Assembly: GCF_021018895.1 (NCBI RefSeq)
Contig: NC_079377.1
Span: 620,001 to 684,000 of the forward strand
Reading direction: 5' to 3'
Source: Seriola aureovittata
Taxonomy: Eukaryota > Chordata > Actinopteri > Carangiformes > Carangidae
DNA: 64,000 bases
In this document: piece after piece, positions 63,671 to 64,000 of the stretch
Layout of the letters: every line of letters begins with the position of its first letter
Numbering within the stretch: position 1 is the stretch's first letter
The notes under the pieces: generated by a model
The model's database searches: none
What the model saw: only the letters and a program-made list of their open reading frames with translations
What the model was told of the DNA's origin: nothing
Program-made: the position numbers and the translations under genes

Positions 63671-64000
63671 GGTGGCTAGGTTTAGTGTTAAATAGTCATT
63701 AGGGTGCTGCTAGGTTTCAGACACATCACATCATTTATGAAAGTTGCTTTGATATATTTTATGCAGTATCAAACAATTTTGCCTCCACTCTTCGCTCTTC
63801 AGGTGCATTTGAAATGAGCACAGAAATAAATAAAAGGGAATTTTAGTTCCAGATTTGGTTCCTAGGTCGTCATGGTGACTGAGGTATTTGGTCAAAAATG
63901 GGGCAGCCTGCTGTTCCAGATACAAACATGAGGAGAGTGTGATACAGAATGTTGTTCAGTTCATAATAAAACACTAACGAATGGTGAGGTAATGAAGTAA
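63671..64000. other. Right edge, hspa12a intron, nothing recognised
   Basis: No exon or named repeat seen. The LINE may extend further to the right in degraded form. Confidence 0.35.

Overview
This window is vertebrate nuclear DNA, almost certainly from a ray-finned (teleost) fish. The evidence is spliced vertebrate genes with GT-AG introns, many CA/GT microsatellites, and several dispersed repeat types that are common in teleosts. There are no operons, CRISPR arrays or bacterial features. Two host genes can be supported. The first is a complete pancreatic-lipase-family gene on the + strand (coding 6235-18072, 12 coding exons plus a short non-coding first exon, 468 codons). The second is the 3' half of hspa12a on the - strand (five exons, 58705 down to 52601); its 5' exons lie beyond the right edge. 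The two genes are convergent. As far as I know, human HSPA12A lies next to the PNLIP/PNLIPRP cluster in the same arrangement, so this looks like an old conserved neighbourhood.

Layout. 1-6.0 kb: DNA-transposon remnants, microsatellites and a LINE 3' tail. 6.05-18.1 kb: the lipase gene, with a PTF1-type acinar promoter element, a TATA-like box, a perfect DR1 nuclear-receptor motif in its second intron and a pair of CTCF-like motifs in its last intron. 18.1-27 kb: gene-free sequence with microsatellites and a DR1-bearing dispersed repeat. 27-48 kb: a dense block of nested retroelements. 48.2-52.6 kb: probable long 3' UTR of hspa12a. 52.6-58.7 kb: hspa12a exons. 58.7-64 kb: hspa12a intron holding a same-strand L2-like LINE.

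The nested block is the most structured part. A decayed BEL/Pao element (from about 27.96 kb) was interrupted by a three-exon fragment resembling the P2X7 cytoplasmic ('ballast') domain, which itself carries a SINE-like repeat. An L2-like LINE then inserted in Pao sequence with an 8-bp target duplication (CATATTGA at 32327 and 40258). That LINE was hit by a Ty3/Gypsy element on the - strand (35096-39611, 4-bp duplication CATG) and by a 154-bp repeat (7-bp duplication TACTGCA). A second Gypsy on the + strand (40341-47813) sits to the right. It contains a solo LTR (41823-43256, 4-bp duplication AAGT) and a 144-bp insertion (9-bp duplication TGAAATGGG). The flanking duplications let the insertions be ordered from sequence alone. 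All retroelement reading frames here are broken.

The most notable points are the layered insertion stack, the P2X7-like pseudogene fused in frame to Pao reverse transcriptase, the PTF1 and DR1 motifs at the lipase gene, and a His-to-Pro change at the lipase oxyanion-hole motif. No database search was possible. Family names rest on motif and domain recognition, and exon borders rest on splice signals plus reading-frame continuity.
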